Source: Novosphingobium sediminis (GTDB taxonomy: Bacteria > Pseudomonadota > Alphaproteobacteria > Sphingomonadales > Sphingomonadaceae). Taken from it: a stretch of DNA of 64,000 nt. The stretch is from positions 124,001 through 188,000 of the forward strand of contig NZ_BJYR01000007.1 in assembly GCF_007991615.1 (NCBI RefSeq). Reading direction: 5' to 3'. Positions 26,018-35,455 of this stretch are shown here, in pieces. Both the position numbers and the translations under genes were made by a program. Position 1 is the stretch's first letter, and each line of letters opens with the position of its first letter. The notes beneath the pieces are model-generated. The model was not told where the DNA came from. It saw only the letters and a list, made by a program, of their open reading frames with translations, and did not search any database.

Positions 26018-26938
26018 ATGAAAGACTTCGCAGGCCGCACTGCCTTCGTCACCGGCGGCGCCAATGGCGTAGGCATCGGGCTCGTCCGGCAGCTGCTCAA
26101 CGAAGGCTGCAAGGTCGCCATCGCCGATATCCGGCAGGATTCCATCGACAAGGCCCTCGCCAGCCTCGACAACCGCGAGGTCATGGGTGTCCAGCTCGAC
26201 GTTTCCAGCCGCGACGCCTTCAAGGCTGCGGCTGACGAAGTGGAAGCCGCGTTCGGCCCCGTCTCAATCCTCTGCAACAACGCCGGCGTGAACCTGTTCC
26301 AGCCGATCGAGGAAAGCTCCTACGACGACTGGGACTGGCTGCTCGGCGTAAACCTGCACGGCGTGATCAACGGCGTGATGACCTTCGTCCCCCGCATGGT
26401 CTCGCGCGTGAAGGCGGGCCAGCAGAAGGGCGGCCATGTCGTCAACACCGCCTCGATGGCCGCGTTCCTCGCGGCGGGCAGCCCCGGCATCTACAACACC
26501 ACCAAGTTCGCCGTGCGCGGCCTTTCGGAATCGCTGCACTACTCGCTGCTGCAGTATGAAATCGGCGTCTCGGTGCTCTGCCCGGGCCTCGTCAAAAGCT
26601 ACATCTACGCCAGCGACGATATCCGCCCGGATGAACTCAAGGGCGCGATGAAGCCGGTCAATTCGGAAGCCGTCGAGCGCCTCGCGGGCATCCACGAATT
26701 CGGCATGGAGCCAGATGTGATCGGCACCCGCGTGATCGAGGCGATGAAGGCGAACCGCCTCCACATCTTCAGCCACCCGGACCACAAGGAAGAAATGCGC
26801 GAGATCTTCGACGAGATCATCGCAGAGTATCAGGACTACCCGAAAGACCCGGGCCACGACCAGCGCGTCGCCTTCGAGAAATTCCGCCGCGATGCCTTTG
26901 CCGAAGCGAGGCGGAAGTCACGCGAGGCGAAGTTCTGA
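26018..26938 (+). CDS. Second LigD/LigL-type short-chain dehydrogenase
   Basis: A 306-residue SDR: GGANGVGIG (13-21), ADIRQD, NNAGVN, YNTTK, and the C-terminal extension VIEAMKANRLHIFSHPDHKEEMREIFDEIIAEYQDYPKD typical of LigD-type enzymes. The N-terminus MKDFAGRTAFVTGGA closely resembles LigD. It is probably cotranscribed with the preceding SDR despite the 117-base repeat-filled gap. Two paralogues in one operon suggest enantiomer-specific oxidation, as LigD/O and LigL/N divide the four stereoisomers in SYK-6; this is inferred. Confidence 0.88.
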   Translation: MKDFAGRTAFVTGGANGVGIGLVRQLLNEGCKVAIADIRQDSIDKALASLDNREVMGVQLDVSSRDAFKAAADEVEAAFGPVSILCNNAGVNLFQPIEESSYDDWDWLLGVNLHGVINGVMTFVPRMVSRVKAGQQKGGHVVNTASMAAFLAAGSPGIYNTTKFAVRGLSESLHYSLLQYEIGVSVLCPGLVKSYIYASDDIRPDELKGAMKPVNSEAVERLAGIHEFGMEPDVIGTRVIEAMKANRLHIFSHPDHKEEMREIFDEIIAEYQDYPKDPGHDQRVAFEKFRRDAFAEARRKSREAKF

Positions 26939-26985
26939 GGCTGGTACCAGCCCCAATCTAAAAACCTTCGCCCCATCCACCATCC

Positions 26986-27060
26986 CCGCTCATGCTGAGC
27001 TTGTCGAAGCATCATGCGTGGCGGTCGCGCCAGCACCCTTCGACAGGCTCAGGGTGCGCG
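26986..27060. repeat. GCTTCGACAAGCTCAGC-type repeat pair
   Basis: CCGCTCATGCTGAGCTTGTC and the variant ACCCTTCGACAGGCTCAGGG face each other between the convergent ends of the SDR and the alpha/beta hydrolase genes. Its position suggests a bidirectional transcription end. Confidence 0.75.
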
Positions 27061-27084
27061 GGATTGTGTAGGATCAAAGGAAAC

Positions 27085-27768
27085 TCAGGCGCAGCCCAGC
27101 AGGATCGCCAGCGTCTGCTCGGGCTGATCGCCCATCACGTTGTGGCTCGCCTTGGCCTCATGGTATTCCCAGCCCGGCTCGGTCGTCACGCGCTTCACGA
27201 ACTTGCGGAATGGGGTCGGCTCCCACGCATTCGCAAACACGTAGACGCGCCGCCCCACCTTGGCTTCCTCGCCAGTGAACTTCACCGCTTCGAGCAAGGT
27301 CAGCAGCGGATGCGGCGAAAGCACCGGCGATTCCAGCCCCGGCAGCGGCGCGACCGCAGCGGGAGTGAACTTCTGGCTGCCAATGTAGTGGTTGTGCTCG
27401 AAGTCGCCGGTCAAATCCCACAGCGATTGGCCGTCCTGCGGCAGGAATGCATCGATGTAGACCAGCGCAGTGATGCGCGAGCCCAGCCGCGTCGCCACGC
27501 CGGTCACGATCATCCCGCCATAGGAATGGCCGACCAGCACGAACTTGTCGAAGCCTCCAGAAGCACTTTTGGCCGAAGCGATCTGGTTGCACACATCATC
27601 GATATGCGTCGTCAGCGTGATCCCCGGATGGAACTCGCCCTTGCGCGTGCCGAGCCCCGTTAGCTGCGCAAGCACCACGCGGTGCCCGGCAGCGCGCAGT
27701 TTGCCCGCCACCCGGTCATAGCCGAAACTGCCGCCCCACGCGCCGTGGACAAGCACATAGTCGGTCAT
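27085..27768 (-). CDS. Alpha/beta hydrolase of the ligM-metF operon
   Basis: A 227-residue alpha/beta hydrolase: oxyanion-hole motif VHGAWGGSFG, nucleophile elbow GHSYGG (about residues 77-82), acid in FLPQDGQ or downstream, and the catalytic His in EAKASHNVMGD near the end. It resembles the AB-hydrolase/methyl esterase (MES, pyrethroid hydrolase-like) group. Its ATG overlaps the metF stop by four bases (ATGA), so it is translated with the folate genes. The substrate is unknown; an aromatic ester or lactone is possible. Confidence 0.87.
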   Translation of the reverse strand: MTDYVLVHGAWGGSFGYDRVAGKLRAAGHRVVLAQLTGLGTRKGEFHPGITLTTHIDDVCNQIASAKSASGGFDKFVLVGHSYGGMIVTGVATRLGSRITALVYIDAFLPQDGQSLWDLTGDFEHNHYIGSQKFTPAAVAPLPGLESPVLSPHPLLTLLEAVKFTGEEAKVGRRVYVFANAWEPTPFRKFVKRVTTEPGWEYHEAKASHNVMGDQPEQTLAILLGCA

Positions 27769-28646
27769 GCCGAAATCCCGTGCTTCGCGTTGTAGGCCTG
27801 GATCCACTCCAGCGTCTTCACCATGCCGCCGAAGGGATAGAAGTGCAGCCGCACCCGGCCATGCTGCGGCCCCAGACCCTTGGCGAAGGCATCGACAAGC
27901 TTGTCCGGCCCGGCGCTGCCGAGGAGGTTCGTCACCGAAATCCCGTACTTGCGCAGCACTGACGTGGAAGCGCCAACGCCGCAACGCGCTGCAAACGCCA
28001 GCAGCCGCTTGATCCCCGCCGGACCCGGCACGCCGATCCGCACCGGCGCATCGATCCCCAGCGCGCGCAGCTTGAGCAGCCACGCAAGGAACGCGTCCGG
28101 ATCGAACCCGAACTGCGTGACGATCAGCGGCGCCATGCCCCGCGCCTCGATTTCCGTTACCTTCTTCACCAGCACGTCCCAGCATTGCTGCTCGGTCATG
28201 TTGGGGTGGCCTTCCGGATGCCCGCCGATGCCGATGGCCTTGATTCCGCTGCGCTCGAACGCGCCCGTCGCGATCAGCGCCGACGTATCGAAATAGGGCC
28301 CCACCGGCTCGGGCGGATCACCCGCCACGATGAAGGCGCGCTGCACCCCCGCCTGCTCCACCACCGCCTTGAGATAACCCTCGAAGTCATCCTCAGAGGT
28401 AATCCGCCGCGCCGAAAAGTGCGGCATCGGCTCGAAGCCAAGCTCGCGCACCGCAACCGTCGCCTTGACCCGCGCGGCGACATCCTCGCCCGGCAGGAAG
28501 GTGACTGCAACCGGCGTATCGACCGGGATCAGCGGCGCGGCCTCGCGCAGCGAGGCCTCGTCCTTAGCGGTCATTTCAAGGCTGAAACCGTCGGTGATCC
28601 CGAGCGGCGGCTTGTCCCAGTTGGGATGAATCAGGGCTGCGGCCAC
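27765..28646 (-). CDS. metF: Methylenetetrahydrofolate reductase of the O-demethylation pathway
   Basis: A 293-residue flavoprotein interconverting 5-methyl- and 5,10-methylene-tetrahydrofolate. GIGGHPEGHPN is the family signature, with FIVAGDPP and VTQFGFDPDAFLAWL. The GTG at 28646 with GGGGAG eight bases upstream is preferred; the frame continues upstream only through repeat sequence. Located directly after ligM, it would run oxidatively to recycle the methyl group taken from aromatic substrates, as metF does beside ligM in SYK-6. Confidence 0.9.
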   Translation of the reverse strand: MAAALIHPNWDKPPLGITDGFSLEMTAKDEASLREAAPLIPVDTPVAVTFLPGEDVAARVKATVAVRELGFEPMPHFSARRITSEDDFEGYLKAVVEQAGVQRAFIVAGDPPEPVGPYFDTSALIATGAFERSGIKAIGIGGHPEGHPNMTEQQCWDVLVKKVTEIEARGMAPLIVTQFGFDPDAFLAWLLKLRALGIDAPVRIGVPGPAGIKRLLAFAARCGVGASTSVLRKYGISVTNLLGSAGPDKLVDAFAKGLGPQHGRVRLHFYPFGGMVKTLEWIQAYNAKHGISA

Positions 28647-28674
28647 AAGCAAGGCTCCCCACAAAAAGCAACGT

Positions 28675-28770
28675 GCCCCTCCCCCGGTCGGGGGAGGCTG
28701 GGTGGGGGTGCGCGGCGCTTTTCCGAAACGCCGTACCCCCTCCCCAACCCCTCCCCACCGGGGAGGGGAG
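28675..28770. repeat. Repeat pair between ligM and metF
   Basis: CCCCTCCCCCGGTCGGGGGA and CCCCTCCCCACCGGGGAGGG are palindromes facing each other across about 40 bases. They fill the 145-base gap and may set the ratio of ligM to metF message. Confidence 0.7.
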
Positions 28771-28791
28771 ATTGACACTGGTATCGCTAAA

Positions 28792-30324
<1,533 letters not shown>

Positions 30325-30366
30325 CTATGGGGGCGCGCTGCCCCTAGATGGACGGGAGAGATTTGA

Positions 30367-31221
30367 ATGACTGCACCTGTGATCCTGACGCTTTCGTGCG
30401 AGGACAAGCCCGGAATCGTCGCCCGGGTGACCGGCAACCTCTATGAGGCCGGCGCCAATATCCTCGAGGCGCAGCAGTTCGACGATACCGAGAGCGGCCA
30501 GTTCTTCATGCGCGTCGTGCTCGATCCGGGTTCGGGTGACGAGACTACGCTGCGCAGCGCCTTCGCGCCGGTGGCCGAGCAGTTCGGCATGGAATGGAAC
30601 ATGCGCGATAGCTCGAAGAAGCGCCGCACCGTGCTCATGGTCAGCAAGTTCGACCACTGCCTCGGCGATCTGCTCTACCGCACCCGCATCGGCGAATTGC
30701 CGATGGAGATCGTCGCGATCATCGGCAACCATCCCAAGGAAGCGCTCAACATCACCCTGCTGGGCGATGTCCCCTATCACCACCTGCCGATCACCAAGGA
30801 CACCAAGCCGCAGCAGGAAGCGCAGGTAAAGGCGATCGTGAACGAAACGGGCGCCGAACTCGTCGTCCTCGCCCGCTACATGCAGATCCTCTCGGACGAC
30901 ATGGCCTCGTTCCTCAACGGCCGCTGCATCAACATCCATCACTCGTTCCTGCCGAGCTTCAAGGGCGCCAAGCCCTATCACCAGGCCCACGCGCGCGGCG
31001 TGAAGATGATCGGCGCGACTGGCCACTACGTCACGACCGACCTCGATGAAGGCCCGATCATTCACCAGGACGTCACCACCGTCACCCACGCCGACACCCC
31101 CGAGGACCTCGTCCGCAAGGGCCGCGATGTGGAACGCCGCGTGCTGGCCGAGGCGGTGCGCCTGCATCTTGAGGACCGCGCGCTGCTGAATGGCACCAAG
31201 ACGGTCGTGTTCCGCAGCTGA
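30367..31221 (+). CDS. purU: Formyltetrahydrofolate deformylase
   Basis: A 284-residue enzyme that hydrolyses 10-formyl-tetrahydrofolate to formate and tetrahydrofolate. An N-terminal ACT domain ([23 protein letters not shown], residues 4-80) precedes the formyltransferase-type catalytic domain with [20 protein letters not shown] and the catalytic Asp in TTDLDEGPI. Next to ligM and metF, it would free tetrahydrofolate from methyl groups stripped off aromatics. ATG 30367 has GGGAGAG upstream. Confidence 0.95.
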   Translation: MTAPVILTLSCEDKPGIVARVTGNLYEAGANILEAQQFDDTESGQFFMRVVLDPGSGDETTLRSAFAPVAEQFGMEWNMRDSSKKRRTVLMVSKFDHCLGDLLYRTRIGELPMEIVAIIGNHPKEALNITLLGDVPYHHLPITKDTKPQQEAQVKAIVNETGAELVVLARYMQILSDDMASFLNGRCINIHHSFLPSFKGAKPYHQAHARGVKMIGATGHYVTTDLDEGPIIHQDVTTVTHADTPEDLVRKGRDVERRVLAEAVRLHLEDRALLNGTKTVVFRS

Positions 31222-31279
31222 TTGCACGGCTGGCGGCGGCGTGTGATGCTGCCGCCAGCAGTTCACGGGAGAACGAACC

Positions 31280-31681
31280 ATGCAGGTCAACTGGCTCGAT
31301 CACGTCAACGTGATCACCGACAAGCTCGATGAAACCGCCGAGTTCTACAAGGCGCTGCTGAACCTCGAACGCCGCAACGCCCCGCCACCGCTGACACCCC
31401 AAACCGCGCAGTGGATGTACGACGCCGGCGGCAAGGCCATCATCCACATCAACTCGGTAGACTGCCCCCGCGCCTTCGACCGCCACGTCGAACCCGGCGC
31501 CCTGACCGGCGCAGTGCACCACGTGGCGCTCAACTGCTCGGGCTACGAAGAACTGATGACCCGCGTGGAATCGCTCGGTACCGCCTTCCAGCTCAACACC
31601 GTGGCCTCCATCGGACTCAGGCAGATTTTCGTAAGCGATCCCAACAACGTCCTGCTGGAACTCAATTTCTTCGGGGATTGA
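31280..31681 (+). CDS. VOC superfamily protein
   Basis: A 133-residue protein with a VOC fold: WLDHVNVITDKLDETAEFYKALLNLERR, HHVALNCSGYEELMTRVESLG and QIFVSDPNNVLLELNF. His9 (LDHV), His in VHHVALN and Glu in LLELNF are in positions that bind a metal in this superfamily, so an extradiol dioxygenase, isomerase or lyase activity is possible. It follows purU by 58 bases and has GGGAG before its ATG. The reaction is unknown. Confidence 0.85.
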   Translation: MQVNWLDHVNVITDKLDETAEFYKALLNLERRNAPPPLTPQTAQWMYDAGGKAIIHINSVDCPRAFDRHVEPGALTGAVHHVALNCSGYEELMTRVESLGTAFQLNTVASIGLRQIFVSDPNNVLLELNFFGD

Positions 31682-31704
31682 GGCCAGCACGCCCCACCAC
31701 ACTT

Positions 31705-31740
31705 CGTCACCCCGGACTTGATCCGGGGTTAGGCTTCTTG
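31705..31740. repeat. Single CCCCGGACTTGATCCGGGG repeat
   Basis: One arm of the element seen as a pair at 13680 lies between the convergent ends of the VOC and TauD-type genes. The arm is itself palindromic. Confidence 0.7.
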
Positions 31741-31786
31741 GGGCAAACCTGGCGCTTGAACAAACAGCGGGCCCCCGCTGGAAGAA

Positions 31787-32689
31787 CTACTCCGGCCGCT
31801 CCCCCGCCATTGTCGTGCGGTACATCTCCCGCCGGAACCCGTCGTAATCATTCGGCGCCAGATGCAGCGCGGCGCGGTTGTCCCACATCGCGATCATGCC
31901 GGGCTCCCAGCGCAGGCGGCAGGTAAATCCGGCCTGCGTGATATGGCGCGTCAGCAGGTCGAGGATCGGGCGGCTCTCCGCCTCGGTCATCCCCTCGATC
32001 CCCACGGCATAGACTTCGTCCACATAGAGCGAGGGCAGTCCGGTGAAGGGATGCGTGCGCACCAGCGGGTGGAAATTGCCCTGCAGCGCCGAAGTGCGCC
32101 GGTCGTCGTTCGCAAAAGCCATCGGCTTGCCGCTGATCCGCTCCTGCGTCGCCACGTTCGCCTCGGCCGACATATGCACCTTGAGCGGCCGCAGCATCGC
32201 CTGCATCGCGGGGCTCAGCATCCGCCATGCCAGTTGCGTATCGGCCCAGGTCGTATCCCCGCCGTAGGGCGGCACCTGCACCGCGCGCAGGATCGTCACC
32301 GATGGCGGCTCATCGAGAAACGGCGAATCCGTGTGCCAGCCACTGCCGAACAGCGCCTTGGTCTTCGTGTCCGCTTCCTTGATCAGCGGGTGGACATTGC
32401 GGTGCCCCTCCACCCCTTGCGTGTAGGCATCGACCGCGAACGGCCCGAACCGCGCGCTGAACGCCTCGTGCTCGGAATGGGTAAGGTGCTGATCGCGCAG
32501 GAACACCATCTTGTGCCGCCACAGCGCGTCGCGGATTTCATCGAAGGCCTCTGCCGAAAGGTCATGCCCAAGCCGCACGCCAGTGATCTCCGCCCCCATC
32601 GCGGCGGTCAGCGGATGCGCGGTGATGTGCACGTACTCCCGCGCCGCGTTATCGAAATCGCCCTGCGGGCTCAGCCTCACTTCGCGCAT
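31787..32689 (-). CDS. TauD/TfdA-family alpha-ketoglutarate-dependent dioxygenase
   Basis: A 300-residue Fe(II)/2-oxoglutarate oxygenase. The iron ligands are H and D in GSGWHTDSPF and the distal His in RAALHLAPNDYDGF, with the 2-oxoglutarate-binding Arg in FRREMYRTTM. Length and N-terminal HPLTAAMGAEITGVRL match TauD/TfdA. Family members hydroxylate next to sulfonate, ether or carboxylate groups, so oxidative ether cleavage is a reasonable but unproven role. It is the last gene of the LigF-like operon. Start 32689 is the family N-terminus. Confidence 0.9.
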   Translation of the reverse strand: MREVRLSPQGDFDNAAREYVHITAHPLTAAMGAEITGVRLGHDLSAEAFDEIRDALWRHKMVFLRDQHLTHSEHEAFSARFGPFAVDAYTQGVEGHRNVHPLIKEADTKTKALFGSGWHTDSPFLDEPPSVTILRAVQVPPYGGDTTWADTQLAWRMLSPAMQAMLRPLKVHMSAEANVATQERISGKPMAFANDDRRTSALQGNFHPLVRTHPFTGLPSLYVDEVYAVGIEGMTEAESRPILDLLTRHITQAGFTCRLRWEPGMIAMWDNRAALHLAPNDYDGFRREMYRTTMAGERPE

Positions 32690-32714
32690 TTCCCAACCCC
32701 CATCAGAGTCTCCA

Positions 32715-33455
32715 TCAGGCCGGAATTGCCCCCTCCAGCGCATCGGCCAATTCCACCGGGCGCGAGAGATAGGGGCTGTGATCGGCATCCAGCGTCACCA
32801 CCCGCGCGCCGGGGCTCATCGCCTGCATCCGGCGCTGGCTGGCAATCGGGATCGTGCGGTCCGCGGTGCATTCCACGTAGGTCCGAGGGCGCGAACCCCA
32901 CCGCTCCGCCGTCAATTGCAGCGGCTCAGACCGCGGCCCATGCGGCTCCGCCACCAGACGCGGCAGCACGCCCGCCACCAGTTCCGGCGGCGAAAGCTGC
33001 GCAAAGACAGGCCGCGCCCGCGCCGGATCGACGACCGTCGCCGCGCCATCATGCACCTTGCTGATGATCGCGTCGAAATCGGGATTGGGCTCTTCCAGCG
33101 TCTTGAACTCTGCTCGAGAGACACCCGAAGGAAGCATCATCGCGCAGATATAGACAAGCGCATCCATGGCCGCCGGATCACGCTCCGCCGCCGTGCTGAC
33201 CACCAGCCCGCCGCGCGAGTGCCCGCCGAGTACGACCGGCGCGCCGCCCAGCTCAGCCTTCAGATCGCGGCAATGCTGCGCAGCAAATTCGCCCCACTCG
33301 CCCAGCGTCACCGCCGCCAGTTCCTCGGCGCTGCCGCCCATGCCGGGCAGTGTCGGCGTGACAACCGTATGCCCCCGCGCGCGCAGCAATGCTGCAACCG
33401 GATCGAAACACCAGCCGCCGTGCCAAGACCCATGGATCAGAACGAACCCGGCCAT
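32715..33455 (-). CDS. Alpha/beta hydrolase
   Basis: A 246-residue alpha/beta hydrolase: FVLIHGSWHGGWCFDPV (oxyanion hole), GHSRGG nucleophile elbow (about residues 80-85) and DADHSPYLSRP with the catalytic His. It resembles plant MES-like and bacterial esterases. The ATG at 33455 shares a base with the stop of the glutathione transferase gene (TGATG), so they are coupled. An ester, thioester or lactone substrate from dimer breakdown is inferred. Confidence 0.87.
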   Translation of the reverse strand: MAGFVLIHGSWHGGWCFDPVAALLRARGHTVVTPTLPGMGGSAEELAAVTLGEWGEFAAQHCRDLKAELGGAPVVLGGHSRGGLVVSTAAERDPAAMDALVYICAMMLPSGVSRAEFKTLEEPNPDFDAIISKVHDGAATVVDPARARPVFAQLSPPELVAGVLPRLVAEPHGPRSEPLQLTAERWGSRPRTYVECTADRTIPIASQRRMQAMSPGARVVTLDADHSPYLSRPVELADALEGAIPA

Positions 33456-34231
33456 CAGCGCACATGCCCCGACCAGGTGCGCAGGCCCGGCGCCGTGCGG
33501 TCCTCGCTCTTCAGCGCTGCCGCCATACCCGGCCGCGCCGTCACCCGCTCGCGCCAATCGACAAGGCGCGGCGCGCGCTTCGCAATCTCCATCTCAGGGA
33601 ACATCCGCTCCACCATCATCCCGCAATGCGAATAGAAATTGATGTCCGCCAGCGTATAGGCCTCGCCCGCCAGCCACGGCGTTTCCGCCAGTTGCCGCTC
33701 CACCTTGTCCACCGCGTACTCGATCTTGCTCGTCGCGTGCGCAAGATCGGCCTCCGAAAAGCCCGAACGCGCCGTCGCCCACTTCTTGCGCTGATCGGGC
33801 AGCGGGATATTCTCGAGCAACTTCTCGAACTCCCCGCTCTCGATATTCCGCGCAATCACGCCGACCATCCGGTGCCAGCCGTGCATCGAAACGAAGTTCA
33901 TCACCTGCTCGTCGACGAACTTGTTCCAATAGCGCATCCGCGCCGCCCCCGCCGGATCACGCGGCCGCAGCGGGCCATCGGCGGGCTGCGCATCGGGAAA
34001 CACGTCTTCCAGATACTCGTTGATCACCGTGGTGTGCGTGATGATCGTGCCATCGTGATCCAGCACCGGCACCTGCCCCTCCGGATTGATCGCGGTGAAC
34101 CACGGCTGGTGCTGCTCGAACTTGTGGAGGTCGACATAGACGCTCTCGTACGCCAGCCCCTTCTCCCTGAGCGGAGCCATGGACTTGAGCGAGTTCGCCA
34201 GCGGTTCGGCATGATAATACTTGAGTGTCAT
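33455..34231 (-). CDS. LigF-like glutathione S-transferase (candidate beta-etherase)
   Basis: A 258-residue GST-fold protein. Its N-terminus follows SYK-6 LigF closely (MTLK-Y-ANSLK-EKGL-VD-KFEQH-WF-INP-GQVP-HDG-TVI-EYLEDVFP), and the middle part keeps VDE, IARN and IPLPDQRKKWATAR where LigF has related residues. LigF cleaves the beta-O-4 ether of alpha-keto lignin dimers with glutathione and inverts the beta carbon. I infer the same class of reaction. It is followed by a hydrolase and preceded by an SDR in a tightly packed operon. Confidence 0.85.
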   Translation of the reverse strand: MTLKYYHAEPLANSLKSMAPLREKGLAYESVYVDLHKFEQHQPWFTAINPEGQVPVLDHDGTIITHTTVINEYLEDVFPDAQPADGPLRPRDPAGAARMRYWNKFVDEQVMNFVSMHGWHRMVGVIARNIESGEFEKLLENIPLPDQRKKWATARSGFSEADLAHATSKIEYAVDKVERQLAETPWLAGEAYTLADINFYSHCGMMVERMFPEMEIAKRAPRLVDWRERVTARPGMAAALKSEDRTAPGLRTWSGHVR

Positions 34232-34235
34232 AGGC

Positions 34236-34985
34236 TTACCTGATGGCCAGAGTGCCCAGCACGCCGCCGTCCACCGCCCAGCTCTGGCCGGTGACATGCG
34301 CGGCGGCCCGCGAAAGAAGGAAGGCCGCGACTTCAGCCACGTCCTCGGATGTGCCCAGCCGCCCCTGCGGCACGTTGGCGGCAAGCGAAGTCAGCTGTTC
34401 GGGCGGCACGCCTTCGAGCAGCGGCGTCGCGATGAAACCGGGCACGAGGCAATTGACACGCACGCCATGCGCCGCCCCTTCCAGCGCCGCCGCGCGGGCA
34501 AGGCCGAGCACCGCGTGCTTGCTCATCACATAGCCCACGTTCATCGCCATGCCCCGTTCGGAAGCAAGGCTGCCGGTAATCAGGATAGCCCCATGCCCGC
34601 GCGCCTTCATCGCCGGCAGCACATGGCGCACCGCCCAGAACGGCGCCTGCATGTTGACCGCCATGAGCGAAGCGAAATTCTCGTCCGAATAGGCCTCCAG
34701 CGGCGCAAACGTCCCGCCCGTTCCCGCGTTGAGGAACAGCGCATCGATCGGCCCATGCTGCGCGACTGCACTATCGAGCGCCGCGATCAACTGGTCCTGC
34801 TGGCCAACATCCGCTGCCGCCCAGCCAGCGCCAGCACCCAGTTCGGCACACAAGTCCGCCAGCAGTTCACCGCGCCGCGCAATCAGCGTCACCCGCGCTC
34901 CGCCGCGCACAACGCGCCTTGCCGTGGCCTCGCCGATCCCGGTCGAAGCGCCGGTAATCACCACATGCTGTCCGGCAAAGTCCAT
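34236..34985 (-). CDS. Short-chain dehydrogenase/reductase
   Basis: A 249-residue classical SDR: TGASTGIGEA (residues 10-19), ARRGE after beta-2 (Arg residues, suggesting NADP), NAGTGG, ITGSLAS and YVMSK, ending VDGGVLGTL. Its ATG overlaps the stop of the phosphatase-like gene (TGATG). In this operon it could reduce or oxidise a dimer ketone/alcohol ahead of the LigF-like step, but the substrate is unknown. Confidence 0.87.
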   Translation of the reverse strand: MDFAGQHVVITGASTGIGEATARRVVRGGARVTLIARRGELLADLCAELGAGAGWAAADVGQQDQLIAALDSAVAQHGPIDALFLNAGTGGTFAPLEAYSDENFASLMAVNMQAPFWAVRHVLPAMKARGHGAILITGSLASERGMAMNVGYVMSKHAVLGLARAAALEGAAHGVRVNCLVPGFIATPLLEGVPPEQLTSLAANVPQGRLGTSEDVAEVAAFLLSRAAAHVTGQSWAVDGGVLGTLAIR

Positions 34986-35446
34986 CAGTCCGCCCTCGGC
35001 GCGATAAACTCGGCCCAAACCGCGCATTCCGGCTTGTCGCTGCGGTCAGGCTCCCATTGCTGCACCATCAGCGCGCGGGCGTCTTCTTCGGGCATCCCAA
35101 GCACATCCCGGTTAAGCCGATAGAAGAACGCCGAAACGCGCCAGTTCATGATGCAATGGACATGGACCGGCCGCGCCGCTTCACCCAGCGCAGCCCGGAA
35201 AGCTGCAAAGTGCCCTTCGTCCGGCGCATCGAACGGCACCGGTATATGGGTGTAGCCGATCCCCGCCGCCGCCAGCTTCGCGCCCTCGTCGGCCAGCGCA
35301 TCGGGATGGCTGTCGAGCGCGAGGTTGACGACCTGCTTCACCCCCAGCGCAGCAAGGCGGGCCACATCGCCCTCCTCGATCCGCCCCGAGGTGGTCACGT
35401 CACCCGCCAGCCGTTGCCAGCCGCGAATATCGGCGGGATCGGCCAT
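34985..35446 (-). CDS. Protein-tyrosine-phosphatase-like protein with altered P-loop
   Basis: A 153-residue protein with the overall layout of small bacterial dual-specificity phosphatases (SGRIEEGDVARLAALGVKQVVNLALDSHPDALADEGAKLAAAGIGYTHIPV). The signature loop reads VHVHCIMNWRVSAF. Cys and Arg are four residues apart, not five as in the canonical CX5R loop, and the usual Gly is Asn. Relatives with HCxxNxR are known, but their activity is unclear. It is the second gene of the amidohydrolase to TauD operon. Confidence 0.78.
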   Translation of the reverse strand: MADPADIRGWQRLAGDVTTSGRIEEGDVARLAALGVKQVVNLALDSHPDALADEGAKLAAAGIGYTHIPVPFDAPDEGHFAAFRAALGEAARPVHVHCIMNWRVSAFFYRLNRDVLGMPEEDARALMVQQWEPDRSDKPECAVWAEFIAPRAD

Positions 35447-35455
35447 CGTCCGCGC

